Part shown: piece by piece, positions 7,121 through 13,182 of the stretch
How the letters are laid out: each line of letters begins with the position of its first letter
How positions within the stretch are numbered: position 1 is the stretch's first letter
Translations under genes and position numbers: made by a program
The notes under the pieces: generated by a model
Seen by the model: the letters and a program-made list of their open reading frames with translations, nothing else
Databases searched by the model: none
Told to the model about the DNA's origin: nothing
Source: CAZGLR01 sp964526635
GTDB lineage: Bacteria; Zixibacteria; MSB-5A5; GN15; JAAZOE01
Direction of reading: 5' to 3'
Assembly: GCA_964526635.1 (NCBI GenBank)
Contig: CAZGLR010000083.1
Location: forward strand, 1-15,482
DNA length: 15,482 nt

Positions 7121-9313
7121 TCACTCCTCGTCGAAAATCTTCAAATTCGGAATGTCGCCATCTGCGGCATCGATCCCGATGCCATAATTATTATACACCC
7201 ATGATGAGTCATCTTTCGCCGGTATGTACCAGACAGCATTGTTACGGTATGTTTCTGCAGCAGTTTCGGTATCGCCATCGCGCTCAATATAGGAATCGGT
7301 CCCGGAAGCGTCGATAAAAATCCCGGCCGAGGTGGAATAATAGTAATAGGTTAAAAGCGGGGTAGGGTGCGAATAGTTGTGCCGGAATGTCGCCGCCCCG
7401 AAACCCTCCTGACCGGCCGTATAGCGATACGTATCGGCGCCGGCCATATCAAAGAAGAAGGCGAATGATCTGATCTGCGAAAGGCCATAGGAGATGCGTC
7501 CGGCGTCATAGGTATCATTACCGGCCCTATCGACGAACAGGGCATTGGTGTAATCCCAGCCGAAGCCAAAGGCTGCCCCGGCCGTTTCGGTCAGGATATG
7601 TTTGTCGTCGCCGCTCTCATCGATCAGGACGCCATTACAGAAATGCGCTCCCGATGCCTGCGTGAAATAGACCGAATGGTATTCATCATCGCCGGAGCCG
7701 TCGTAGCAAATGCCGGTAGCGAACCAGTAGCCGGTGCCCAGCGACCAGTTGCCGGAAATGTATGTATCGTCACCTAAGATATCGACGATCGCCCCGACAC
7801 CGCCGGCCCATGAGTGACCGTCACTGCCATCACCGCGTCTTCCAAATCCAGCCCCCTGGGCATTATTGGCGTTGATTTTATTTTCGCTGTGATAATCGCC
7901 GCGATTGTAGACCGAGGCCAAGGGCTCCGCTTTGTACTCATCATCACCGGAGTAATCGGCCAGGCAGCCGATACCGTTGCCGATACCACCCATGCCCTGA
8001 CCATCGCCATAGAGATAATAGCGATCATCACCGGCGCAGTCGAGCGCCAGCCCGATGCCGAAATAGCCGCACCCCTGCGCGGAGACGTCGGCGGTGTAGC
8101 TGTCGGCGCCATCTTTGTCAAAGAGTATCCCGTAGCCGAAGAACCCGGCGCCCTGGGCGAAAACAGTGCCTGTATACCGGTCCGAACCGGCGGCATCGTA
8201 CAACACGCCGATGCCCATAATCCCAACCCCGCACGATGGCACATTGCCTGCCTTTTGCTCATAGACATCATCGCCATCAAGATCAAGACACACCGACAGC
8301 CCGTGCCCCGGCCGCGATGTCGCCCCGATGGCCCCTGAGTAAGTGTCATTGCCGCCGAAGTCAATTACAAGAAAAGTGTTGTCGCAATGCGTGGTATGTC
8401 GCCCGTGGCCTCTCAGCAGTATTGTCCCCAATGGTGTCGGGATATCCAGCGACCAGTTGCTGGGAATTTCTTTCAAGTCAGGGGAGATATCGCCGCCCTC
8501 GGTGCAGTCCTTTTCAAATTCCTCCAACGCGGCCGCGACTTTCAATGCGCCATACCAGAGCGACGGCCAGTCGATTACTGCCGCGATATCGTCGATTGCC
8601 GCGTAATATTTCAAACCATCGCCCTGTGTTTCGGCCAGATCACGGATATAGAAGACGTCGAGCATATCCCGGGCCTCGACATTTCGAAAGGCTGTCTTGC
8701 GCCATCGGGCGGCATCTCCCAAATTGACAATCAATTTGGCCAGCGCCTGCCGTAGCGGCAGGGGTACATCCAGCACCGAATCTGCATAGGCACCGCGCAC
8801 ATCGGTCCACTCTGATTTACGGTTGAACGAATATGGCGCGGTATGCTCGTCACCCAGCGCGTAGATATATTCGATCGCATCAAGAAAGGGCGTTTCACCA
8901 GGCGGCGTATCGAGCACATTGGCGCCGTAAGATCGCATCCCACCGGTGATACGCTCGACCCCCAGAAAATAAGTCAGGTGATACAGGTTGTCATCAAGAC
9001 TGTCGAGCCGGGCCGGATCCATATAGACCGATGCCGCTCCCCCGAATGATTTGCCGTAGTCGTAAAGCATCAATGGCTCGGCCAGAAGATCATAGAAGGC
9101 TTTGTTGACATACGGGATGTCAGTCGGGAAGCGATTCCAGTAGCCTTTTGGCCTGATGCCGAGGTCGGACTGATCGATCCCGATGGAATCGAGGGCGGCC
9201 TGCAACAGATTATTGGTGGTTGTTTCAACCGATGGCACGCTTTCCGTTTGGGCTGTTGCCAACGATGCCAACAGTGCCATCGTACTGACTACAAGTTGAA
9301 TTTTGCGCAACAT
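7121..9313 (-). CDS. Secreted protein with twelve D-x-x-G-x-D-x-Y repeats, putative beta-solenoid
   Basis: Encodes 730 residues from ATG 9313, which has GGAG 8 nt upstream and gives a clean signal peptide (MLRKIQ, hydrophobic core, cleavage near ATA21-Q). An in-frame ATG at 9364 lies inside the candidate promoter and is rejected. Residues ~22-310 are a mixed, partly helical region I do not recognise. From 318 to 675 a short motif D-x-x-G-x-D-x-Y recurs at 318, 344, 373, 399, 425, 453, 511, 538, 565 (His for Tyr), 595, 622 and 668. Typical spacing is 26-30 residues, and most copies are preceded by an x-G-[I/V/L]-x-hydrophobic-x strand. Aspartate-rich turns between short strands suggest a calcium-stabilised beta-solenoid reminiscent of RTX repeats, but with a ~27-residue period instead of 18. 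Probably periplasmic or surface-exposed. Function unknown. It is first gene of an operon with the Rieske-like protein. Confidence 0.85.
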   Translation of the reverse strand: MLRKIQLVVSTMALLASLATAQTESVPSVETTTNNLLQAALDSIGIDQSDLGIRPKGYWNRFPTDIPYVNKAFYDLLAEPLMLYDYGKSFGGAASVYMDPARLDSLDDNLYHLTYFLGVERITGGMRSYGANVLDTPPGETPFLDAIEYIYALGDEHTAPYSFNRKSEWTDVRGAYADSVLDVPLPLRQALAKLIVNLGDAARWRKTAFRNVEARDMLDVFYIRDLAETQGDGLKYYAAIDDIAAVIDWPSLWYGALKVAAALEEFEKDCTEGGDISPDLKEIPSNWSLDIPTPLGTILLRGHGRHTTHCDNTFLVIDFGGNDTYSGAIGATSRPGHGLSVCLDLDGDDVYEQKAGNVPSCGVGIMGIGVLYDAAGSDRYTGTVFAQGAGFFGYGILFDKDGADSYTADVSAQGCGYFGIGLALDCAGDDRYYLYGDGQGMGGIGNGIGCLADYSGDDEYKAEPLASVYNRGDYHSENKINANNAQGAGFGRRGDGSDGHSWAGGVGAIVDILGDDTYISGNWSLGTGYWFATGICYDGSGDDEYHSVYFTQASGAHFCNGVLIDESGDDKHILTETAGAAFGFGWDYTNALFVDRAGNDTYDAGRISYGLSQIRSFAFFFDMAGADTYRYTAGQEGFGAATFRHNYSHPTPLLTYYYYSTSAGIFIDASGTDSYIERDGDTETAAETYRNNAVWYIPAKDDSSWVYNNYGIGIDAADGDIPNLKIFDEE
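7289..8362 (-). repeat. Twelve-copy ~27-residue coding repeat
   Basis: This is the DNA for residues 318-675 of the secreted repeat protein. Motif starts are spaced 26, 29, 26, 26, 28, 58, 27, 27, 30, 27 and 46 residues apart. The two long intervals look like inserted loops or one degenerate copy each. The copies are diverged, so recent tandem expansion is unlikely. Confidence 0.85.
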
Positions 9314-9363
9314 TATGTTATGTGCTCCAGTCCAATTAAGTGGAAAGGTGGGTGTTTTTTTCA

Positions 9364-9392
9364 ATTTTGTTTGTTGACAAGGATTTTGGCAA
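9364..9392 (-). promoter_or_regulatory. Candidate sigma-70 promoter of the repeat-protein operon
   Basis: On the minus strand TTGCCA (complement of 9387-9392) and CAAAAT (complement of 9364-9369) are 17 bp apart. This leaves a leader of about 45 nt to ATG 9313. It overlaps the opposing plus-strand promoter. Confidence 0.5.
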
Positions 9393-9401
9393 TAATTTAA
9401 T
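9374..9401 (+). promoter_or_regulatory. Strong sigma-70-like promoter of the small membrane peptide
   Basis: Consensus TTGACA at 9374-9379, 16-bp spacer, TTTAAT at 9396-9401 (5 of 6). Transcription would start near 9408, giving a leader of about 15 nt that contains just the ribosome binding site of the ORF at 9423. It is the best promoter match I found in the window. Confidence 0.7.
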
Positions 9402-9422
9402 TTTTAGCCGAAGGGACGAGAA

Positions 9423-9506
9423 ATGAAGGGATTATTCGGTGCAACTGTCGCGGTACTCGTTGTTGCCCTTGGCTTTTTGCTGGTCAGCATGATCCTGATA
9501 CGCTGA
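9423..9506 (+). CDS. 27-residue single-pass membrane peptide
   Basis: This very short ORF starts MKGLFGAT and ends MILIR-stop. Apart from Lys2, Arg27 and a few Gly/Ser/Thr, residues 3-26 are all hydrophobic (V, L, I, A, F), enough for one membrane helix with a positive charge at each end. It is supported by a near-consensus promoter directly upstream and by AAGGG with a 7-nt spacing to the ATG. It is transcribed away from the repeat-protein operon. Families of such one-helix peptides include regulators of membrane complexes and type-I toxin-like peptides. I recognise no specific homologue, and I see no convincing antisense RNA partner. Its expression is inference from signals. Confidence 0.6.
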   Translation: MKGLFGATVAVLVVALGFLLVSMILIR

Positions 9507-9876
9507 TTGGCAGCCCGCAAGAGACGGCCGGCAGGCACTATTAAGAAGGCGCAGAGGGAAGTTTTTATTTTTATGCGGACAGACGGTCACGAAACGGCGC
9601 TGCAAAAAAAACAAAAATTCACTTGCGTCAAAGCATCCAATCCCTTAAATATGGGCGATTCTGACAATGGGAAGTATGGGGAGTTTTACCCGCAATCTCG
9701 AGATTGTGGAAATGGAATCCCGCATGGAGTGGCGGGATTGTATACGGAGGTATGAACCTGCATAGTATAGCATGGTGCCGGGCTTCGGAATCGTGTCAGC
9801 TATGACACTCGGCCGTGCATAAAAAATCAAAAATAAAGCATCACATTAAGTAAACCTTTAGATGAGGGAAATAAGC
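9507..9876. other. 370-bp non-coding leader/spacer with palindromes
   Basis: There is no convincing coding region. It contains a perfect 14-bp palindrome CAATCTCGAGATTG (9693-9706), a hairpin AATCCCGC/GCGGGATT with an 8-nt loop (9716-9739), and a possible branched fold at 9770-9818 (annotated separately). The promoter of the large porin-like gene should lie here, but only weak boxes are visible (for example TTGTAT at 9738). No terminator with a T-run was found after the small peptide gene. Confidence 0.5.
9770..9818 (+). ncRNA. Possible structured 5' leader of the porin-like gene
   Basis: A closing stem GCATGG/CCGTGC (9770-9775 with 9813-9818, one G.U) encloses a short CCG/CGG stem and a perfect GTGTCA-GCTA-TGACAC hairpin (9793-9808). 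This three-way-junction-like fold ends 58 nt before ATG 9877 and is followed by an A-rich stretch. It does not match any riboswitch class I can recognise by eye, and the fold was not computed. Confidence 0.25.
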
Positions 9877-11226
9877 ATGAAGAAACTGTTAACGCTTTGT
9901 GTCCTGTGCGGCTTCATTCTCGGCGGCTTTGCGGCCGCGACCGAGACACGGGTCACCTCGATGGGCTTTGGCGCGATGAGCGGTGAAGGCGATCGCTCTT
10001 CGCTTCCGGCCAACCTGATTCTGAAAGATGAATTCAGCATCTGGTACTACCCGTCACGTATCCTTGAATACCCGAACTTGTTCACTGCCGAATTTACCCA
10101 GGCTTATTATGACGATAAGTCCTTCGGTGAATTTGGCAACAATATGTACAAGGTCGGTGCGAATTTCTCGGTCGACAATGTCTTGAATCAGGACTGGGTC
10201 TGGGGCTTCTATTTCTGGACGACGCCATATGACCACTCCGTCACCGATTTTGACCAGATCTATTTCAACTACTGGGATGGCTACTGGGGCTACACCAATA
10301 CCCGGCTTGGCCTCTTTGCCGGCACCCAGTTCGGCGAGATCCCGTTTGGTTTGAACATCAATTACTACGGCGCCAGCTTTGAAGAAAACAACGCCGCAGA
10401 CAACGAAGATGACAACATGGAAGAGTCGTTCACCCGTTTTGAAGTTCAGCTGGGTGCAACCTTCATGCAGGGCAAACTCGATGTCACCGGTAGTCTCGCC
10501 TTCACCACCTGGACCGATAAGGACTGGGCTGGCAGCACCTTTGGCGTGGTTGACGAATCCGAACCGGATGGCAACATGGACTTCGGTCTTCGTGCCCGTT
10601 ACTTCGCCGATCCGATGGGTCCGCTGACCCTGATCCCGCATGCCGCCTTCGTGTACCAGAAGCAGGGTATCGACACGCTCGGGAACGACGATGGCTCCTG
10701 GGTTGAAGCCTATAACTACGAGATCAAGCGGACGCTCTTTGACCTCGGTCTGGGTATGAATATCGATGTCGACGAAAACATCCTCGTCGCCGGCGATTTC
10801 GGTTTCCAGTTTATGACTGAAGAAGAAACCAAAACCGACCTTCTTGATGATGAAGTTACCGATGAATCAAAAGACACCTGGACGAGCCTGCCGTACTTCC
10901 GCATTGGTATCGATGCCGAAATTACCGACTGGTTGCAGTTGTATTCCGGTGTTGTCACCATGTGGATGAGCGACAAGTGGGAAGACATGAACTTTGCCGA
11001 CGATCCGGATGACGATCGGGAAGAGACTCAAAGCTATGTCTATACCTGCACCTTCCTCGGTGTCGGTATCAATATTAACCGCTTCCAGCTCGACCTTCAT
11101 ATGAATCCGCAATGGATTGTCAAGGGTCCGTACCTGCTCTCCGGTTCGCGTGTCGACGATTACTATGGTGAAGGTTACAACAACTTTGCCTATGGCGCTT
11201 CGCTGCGCTACAACTTCGATTTCTAA
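9877..11226 (+). CDS. Outer-membrane beta-barrel (porin-like) protein
   Basis: From ATG 9877, with GAGGG 8 nt before it, it encodes 449 residues; the in-frame ATG at 9862 overlaps that ribosome site. The signal peptide MKKLLTLCVLCGFILGG ends near FAA/AT (20-21). The mature protein begins T-E-T-R-V-T-S-M-G-F-G and then alternates short aromatic, amphipathic strands with acidic, turn-rich loops (for example a D/E/N-rich loop near 170-182). It closes in a C-terminal strand ending YNFDF, with the terminal Phe used for Bam-dependent insertion. The strand density suggests a barrel of roughly 14-18 strands. The N-terminal motif with S-I-W-Y-Y-P-S resembles uncharacterised barrels of FCB-type bacteria, in which such proteins are often FadL/PorV-like. 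The transported substrate is unknown. Own terminator directly downstream. Confidence 0.85.
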   Translation: MKKLLTLCVLCGFILGGFAAATETRVTSMGFGAMSGEGDRSSLPANLILKDEFSIWYYPSRILEYPNLFTAEFTQAYYDDKSFGEFGNNMYKVGANFSVDNVLNQDWVWGFYFWTTPYDHSVTDFDQIYFNYWDGYWGYTNTRLGLFAGTQFGEIPFGLNINYYGASFEENNAADNEDDNMEESFTRFEVQLGATFMQGKLDVTGSLAFTTWTDKDWAGSTFGVVDESEPDGNMDFGLRARYFADPMGPLTLIPHAAFVYQKQGIDTLGNDDGSWVEAYNYEIKRTLFDLGLGMNIDVDENILVAGDFGFQFMTEEETKTDLLDDEVTDESKDTWTSLPYFRIGIDAEITDWLQLYSGVVTMWMSDKWEDMNFADDPDDDREETQSYVYTCTFLGVGININRFQLDLHMNPQWIVKGPYLLSGSRVDDYYGEGYNNFAYGASLRYNFDF

Positions 11227-11254
11227 ACAGAATCGAGATAGATCTTAGAAACAC

Positions 11255-11285
11255 AAAAAACCCCGCCACTCGGCGGGGTTTTTTT
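11255..11285 (+). terminator. Rho-independent terminator after the large barrel gene (copy 1)
   Basis: CCCCGCC/GGCGGGG stem (11261-11267 with 11272-11278), ACTC loop, A-run before and seven Ts after, so it could work in both directions. Its 29-bp core (11260-11288) is identical to that at 12154-12182. Confidence 0.95.
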
Positions 11286-11341
11286 ATGTAATGGAACTCT
11301 ACAGACCGGCCGAAATATATCTCAAAAGGAAAATTTCTTTA

Positions 11342-11370
11342 TTGCCTGGGAGTTTGAACATTTTTAATAT
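11342..11370 (+). promoter_or_regulatory. Candidate promoter of the small barrel gene
   Basis: TTGCCT at 11342-11347 and TAATAT at 11365-11370 with a 17-bp spacer, 4 of 6 matches in each box. Predicted start near 11377, immediately before the hairpin at 11379. Confidence 0.4.
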
Positions 11371-11378
11371 CTCTTTCG

Positions 11379-11411
11379 TATCGCGGGTAATTCAATCGAT
11401 TATTCGCGATA
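11379..11411 (+). other. 13-bp-stem hairpin in the leader of the small barrel gene
   Basis: TATCGCGGGTAAT (11379-11391) pairs with ATTATTCGCGATA (11399-11411) with two G.U pairs and a 7-nt loop. No T-run follows, so it is not a terminator. It would form at the very 5' end of the transcript if the promoter at 11342 is real, a position typical of mRNA-stabilising hairpins. As DNA it could also be an operator. Confidence 0.5.
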
Positions 11412-11530
11412 AAATGAAGGCATACGTGTTGATGTTTGCCGATAAGAAAAACGGCGTGCAGACAATGCAACAATAAGACTATTACAGGGATGGGTAAGAA
11501 ATTACCTGCGCCACAGTTCAAGGAGGAGTT

Positions 11531-12121
11531 ATGAAAAGAGTCATCAGTATGATTGTCGTCACGCTTTTCCTCGGCGGGATCGCTTTAGCCGCGGAAAACC
11601 CGATTGACAAGGGGAGTTGGGTTTTGGATGGTATGGCGTATTTCACCAACTATAGTGGTGACGCCTATGAGAACGGTGATGGTGATGCGATCACCGAAAT
11701 CACCATTATGCCAGACCTGATGTATTTTGTCGCCCCGAGCATCGCCATAGGCCTCATGGCCAACTATACCAATCAATCACAGGGAGATTTTTCCGATACC
11801 CAGTTCGGTATCGGACCGTCGATCGGCTACTACTTCAATCTGGACAAAGGTCGCGCCGAGGCGACCGGTGCGGTGTATCCTTATATAAAGGGATTTTTCC
11901 AGTATACGGATATTACCTTTGACGATGGCGAGGAGGAGTCAGGCGGTACGATCACTTCATTTGGCGGTATGGGTGGAGTGCTGTTTATGCTCTCCGATGC
12001 CGTGGCTCTCAATGGCAATGTAATGTTCCGTTCCGACAGCTTTGATGGTGATGATTCCGACGAATCGGTCAGCGGGACAGTGATTCGCGTCGGCGTTGGT
12101 GTTACTGCCTTTATCTGGTAA
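11531..12121 (+). CDS. Small outer-membrane beta-barrel protein
   Basis: Encodes 196 residues with a very strong ribosome site (AAGGAGGAG just upstream). The signal peptide MKRVISMIVVTLFLGGIALA is cleaved before A-E-N at ~20. The mature ~176 residues alternate strands and turns: P-D-L-M-Y-F-V-A-P-S-I-A-I-G-L turns into N-Y, then F-G-I-G-P-S-I-G-Y-Y-F, and the last strand is V-G-V-G-V-T-A-F-I-W. Length and pattern fit the 8-stranded OmpA/OmpX-like barrel fold, and the C-terminal aromatic (Trp) fits a Bam signal. Loops are rich in Asp and Glu (for example F-D-D-G-E-E-E-S), so metal or cation binding at the surface is possible. It follows the larger barrel gene but has its own candidate promoter, leader hairpin and terminator, so it is probably a separate transcript. 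No specific function is recognisable. Confidence 0.85.
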   Translation: MKRVISMIVVTLFLGGIALAAENPIDKGSWVLDGMAYFTNYSGDAYENGDGDAITEITIMPDLMYFVAPSIAIGLMANYTNQSQGDFSDTQFGIGPSIGYYFNLDKGRAEATGAVYPYIKGFFQYTDITFDDGEEESGGTITSFGGMGGVLFMLSDAVALNGNVMFRSDSFDGDDSDESVSGTVIRVGVGVTAFIW

Positions 12122-12153
12122 ACCCAGAGGTAGTTTCTTCTGTTTTTCCCTCG

Positions 12154-12179
12154 ACCCCGCCACTCGGCGGGGTTTTTTT
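12154..12179 (+). terminator. Rho-independent terminator after the small barrel gene (copy 2)
   Basis: The same CCCCGCC-ACTC-GGCGGGG hairpin and seven Ts as at 11261-11285, without the preceding A-run. The identity covers 29 bp (12154-12182). Confidence 0.95.
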
Positions 12180-12182
12180 ATG

Positions 12183-12428
12183 CCTGAGATCATTGATTTG
12201 CAGGATAGTGCATAATTTCTGCGATTTTGCATACCACAGACCTCGGCCGATAATTTCCCTACTCTGATGCAGAATGTCTATCTACGTTGTAACGCGTTGA
12301 TATTAAGCGTCTTAGAGTTTCTAGTTGGCGGCATGGCTATTTCCTGCTCGATTCCGCTTTTCCATCCTGAAAAAGGCACGGCCTTTGCGCTTACAGTCAT
12401 CAGACGCGTGAGTTGAAAGGAGACTACG
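12183..12428. other. Spacer upstream of the small-peptide unit, with candidate promoter
   Basis: No coding region is seen in this 246-bp spacer. TTGATA at 12297-12302 and TCTAGT at 12320-12325, 17 bp apart, make a plausible sigma-70 promoter (9 of 12) with a start near 12332 and a ~97-nt leader. That leader contains a tight AAAGGC-ACG-GCCTTT hairpin (12372-12386). An AACGCGTT palindrome (12291-12298) touches the -35 box. Confidence 0.45.
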
Positions 12429-12524
12429 ATGCTGGCCCAACATTACAAGCGTGGATTTACCGACGATTATCTGAAGCGAACCACCGAGCCCAAAGTCAAG
12501 TATGATCAGGGTTCTATATCATGA
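12429..12524 (+). CDS. 31-residue charged small protein, coupled to the next gene
   Basis: This short ORF begins MLAQHYKRGF, ends Y-D-Q-G-S-I-S and is rich in Lys, Arg, Asp, Glu and Tyr, without a membrane segment. AAAGGAG ends 6 nt before its ATG, one of the best ribosome sites in the window. Its TGA overlaps the ATG of the following ORF (ATGA at 12521-12524), the classic arrangement for coupled translation, and the following gene has only a weak ribosome site of its own (AGGG, 9 nt away). It may be a small partner protein of the downstream product or a leader peptide whose translation controls it. I recognise no family. Confidence 0.65.
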   Translation: MLAQHYKRGFTDDYLKRTTEPKVKYDQGSIS

Positions 12525-13049
12525 CTATCTCAGAGAACGTCAAATTGTACTTCGACGACTATTACAGGTTTCTGGAGCAGATTCATGATCGCTGCTACCG
12601 GGAGATGGAACGGGTCAAAAAGGAACTGGATATATTCGATGATTGCTGGAGCGAAACGCGCGCCTACTATAAGGCCTATCATATAATCCTGCAAATAGTT
12701 ATCAAGAACATCCGATCATTTTATGCCGACAGCAGCAATTTCGGCGTGATTATGACACCGTGGTGCTTCGGTACTGTCATGCTGGAAAAGATCGAGACCT
12801 ATCGCGACCGCCTGTCCAAGGGCCATATCCCGCAGGAATCAATGCCGGAAAACAGCTATTATGTCGTGAAATACATCGATGAAATCNNNNNNNNNNAAGA
12901 CTCTGCTTGACCTGTTTGATTTTCCCGAAGAAGCCTTCAAGATGCGCTGGCAGTACAGTGAACTCCTCAAGCGCTATTCCCGCGTCCTGCAAAATATTAC
13001 CGGCTCGCTGCAGTCGGTTCTTATGCTGGTGAAAAGCTACGGCGTCTGA
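12521..13049 (+). CDS. Unrecognised helical protein, interrupted by an assembly gap
   Basis: The first 122 codons (12521-12886) and the last 50 plus stop (12897-13049) are clearly one gene separated by ten Ns. The part after the gap reads through as KTLLDLFDFPEEAF... to a TGA at 13047 and has the composition of the first part. The Ns do not keep this frame; a true gap in multiples of three does, so an earlier stop read across the Ns at 12908 is an artefact. The protein is ~172 residues plus the missing part, with no signal peptide, probably all-helical and cytoplasmic, with many Tyr/Glu/Arg/Lys (for example HDRCYREMERVKKELD at ~22-37) and an isolated M-T-P-W-C-F-G segment at ~78-84. I do not recognise the family. 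It is translated by coupling to the 31-residue ORF and followed by a strong terminator. An HD-GYP gene comes next but is a separate transcript. Confidence 0.7.
12887..12896. other. Assembly gap (ten Ns)
   Basis: Ten undetermined bases inside the helical-protein gene. Ten is a common placeholder length, so the true size may differ; frame continuity requires a multiple of three. Confidence 0.98.
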
Positions 13050-13091
13050 GAAATATTACCCTGTAATTCCTGCTCTGATATCCCCTCCCCG

Positions 13092-13126
13092 AAAAACCTG
13101 CCTTTCCTCCTGGGCAGGTTTTTTTT
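13092..13126 (+). terminator. Rho-independent terminator after the helical-protein gene
   Basis: AACCTGCC/GGCAGGTT stem (13095-13102 with 13113-13120, extendable by A-T pairs to 13092 and 13123), 10-nt loop, eight Ts. Confidence 0.92.
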
Positions 13127-13182
13127 GGTCAATTTTCCCGACATACGCGCCGATACCATATATGTCAGACGTGTAAGGGATT

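Noticed and set aside
9314..9364. Upstream start of the repeat protein at 9364
   Set aside because: It falls in the -10 box of the candidate promoter and would place 17 residues before an otherwise normal signal peptide.
9507..9755. 82-codon ORF starting with TTG after the small membrane peptide
   Set aside because: No ribosome site, low-complexity basic composition and palindromes inside it. No sign of a protein family.
9751..9804. 17-codon ORF after GGAGG
   Set aside because: The GGAGG is only 1 nt from the ATG, too close for initiation, and the ORF lies in the proposed structured leader.
11291..11476. 61-codon ORF between the two barrel genes
   Set aside because: It begins directly after a terminator T-run with no ribosome site, and contains both the candidate promoter and the 13-bp-stem hairpin of the next gene. 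Better explained as leader DNA.
12334..12352. Sigma-54-like GG...GC pattern around TGGCTATTTCCTGC
   Set aside because: The GG-to-GC spacing is 9 instead of the required 10, and no enhancer-binding regulator is nearby.
12246..13156. Sigma-28-like -10 octamers GCCGATAA (12246) and GCCGATAC (13149) upstream of the small ORF and HD-GYP genes
   Set aside because: No good -35 element at the proper 15-bp spacing (only TCAA at 16 bp for the second). The same octamer also occurs inside the peroxidase gene (~5936) and at 11438, so chance and Ala-Asp codons explain it.
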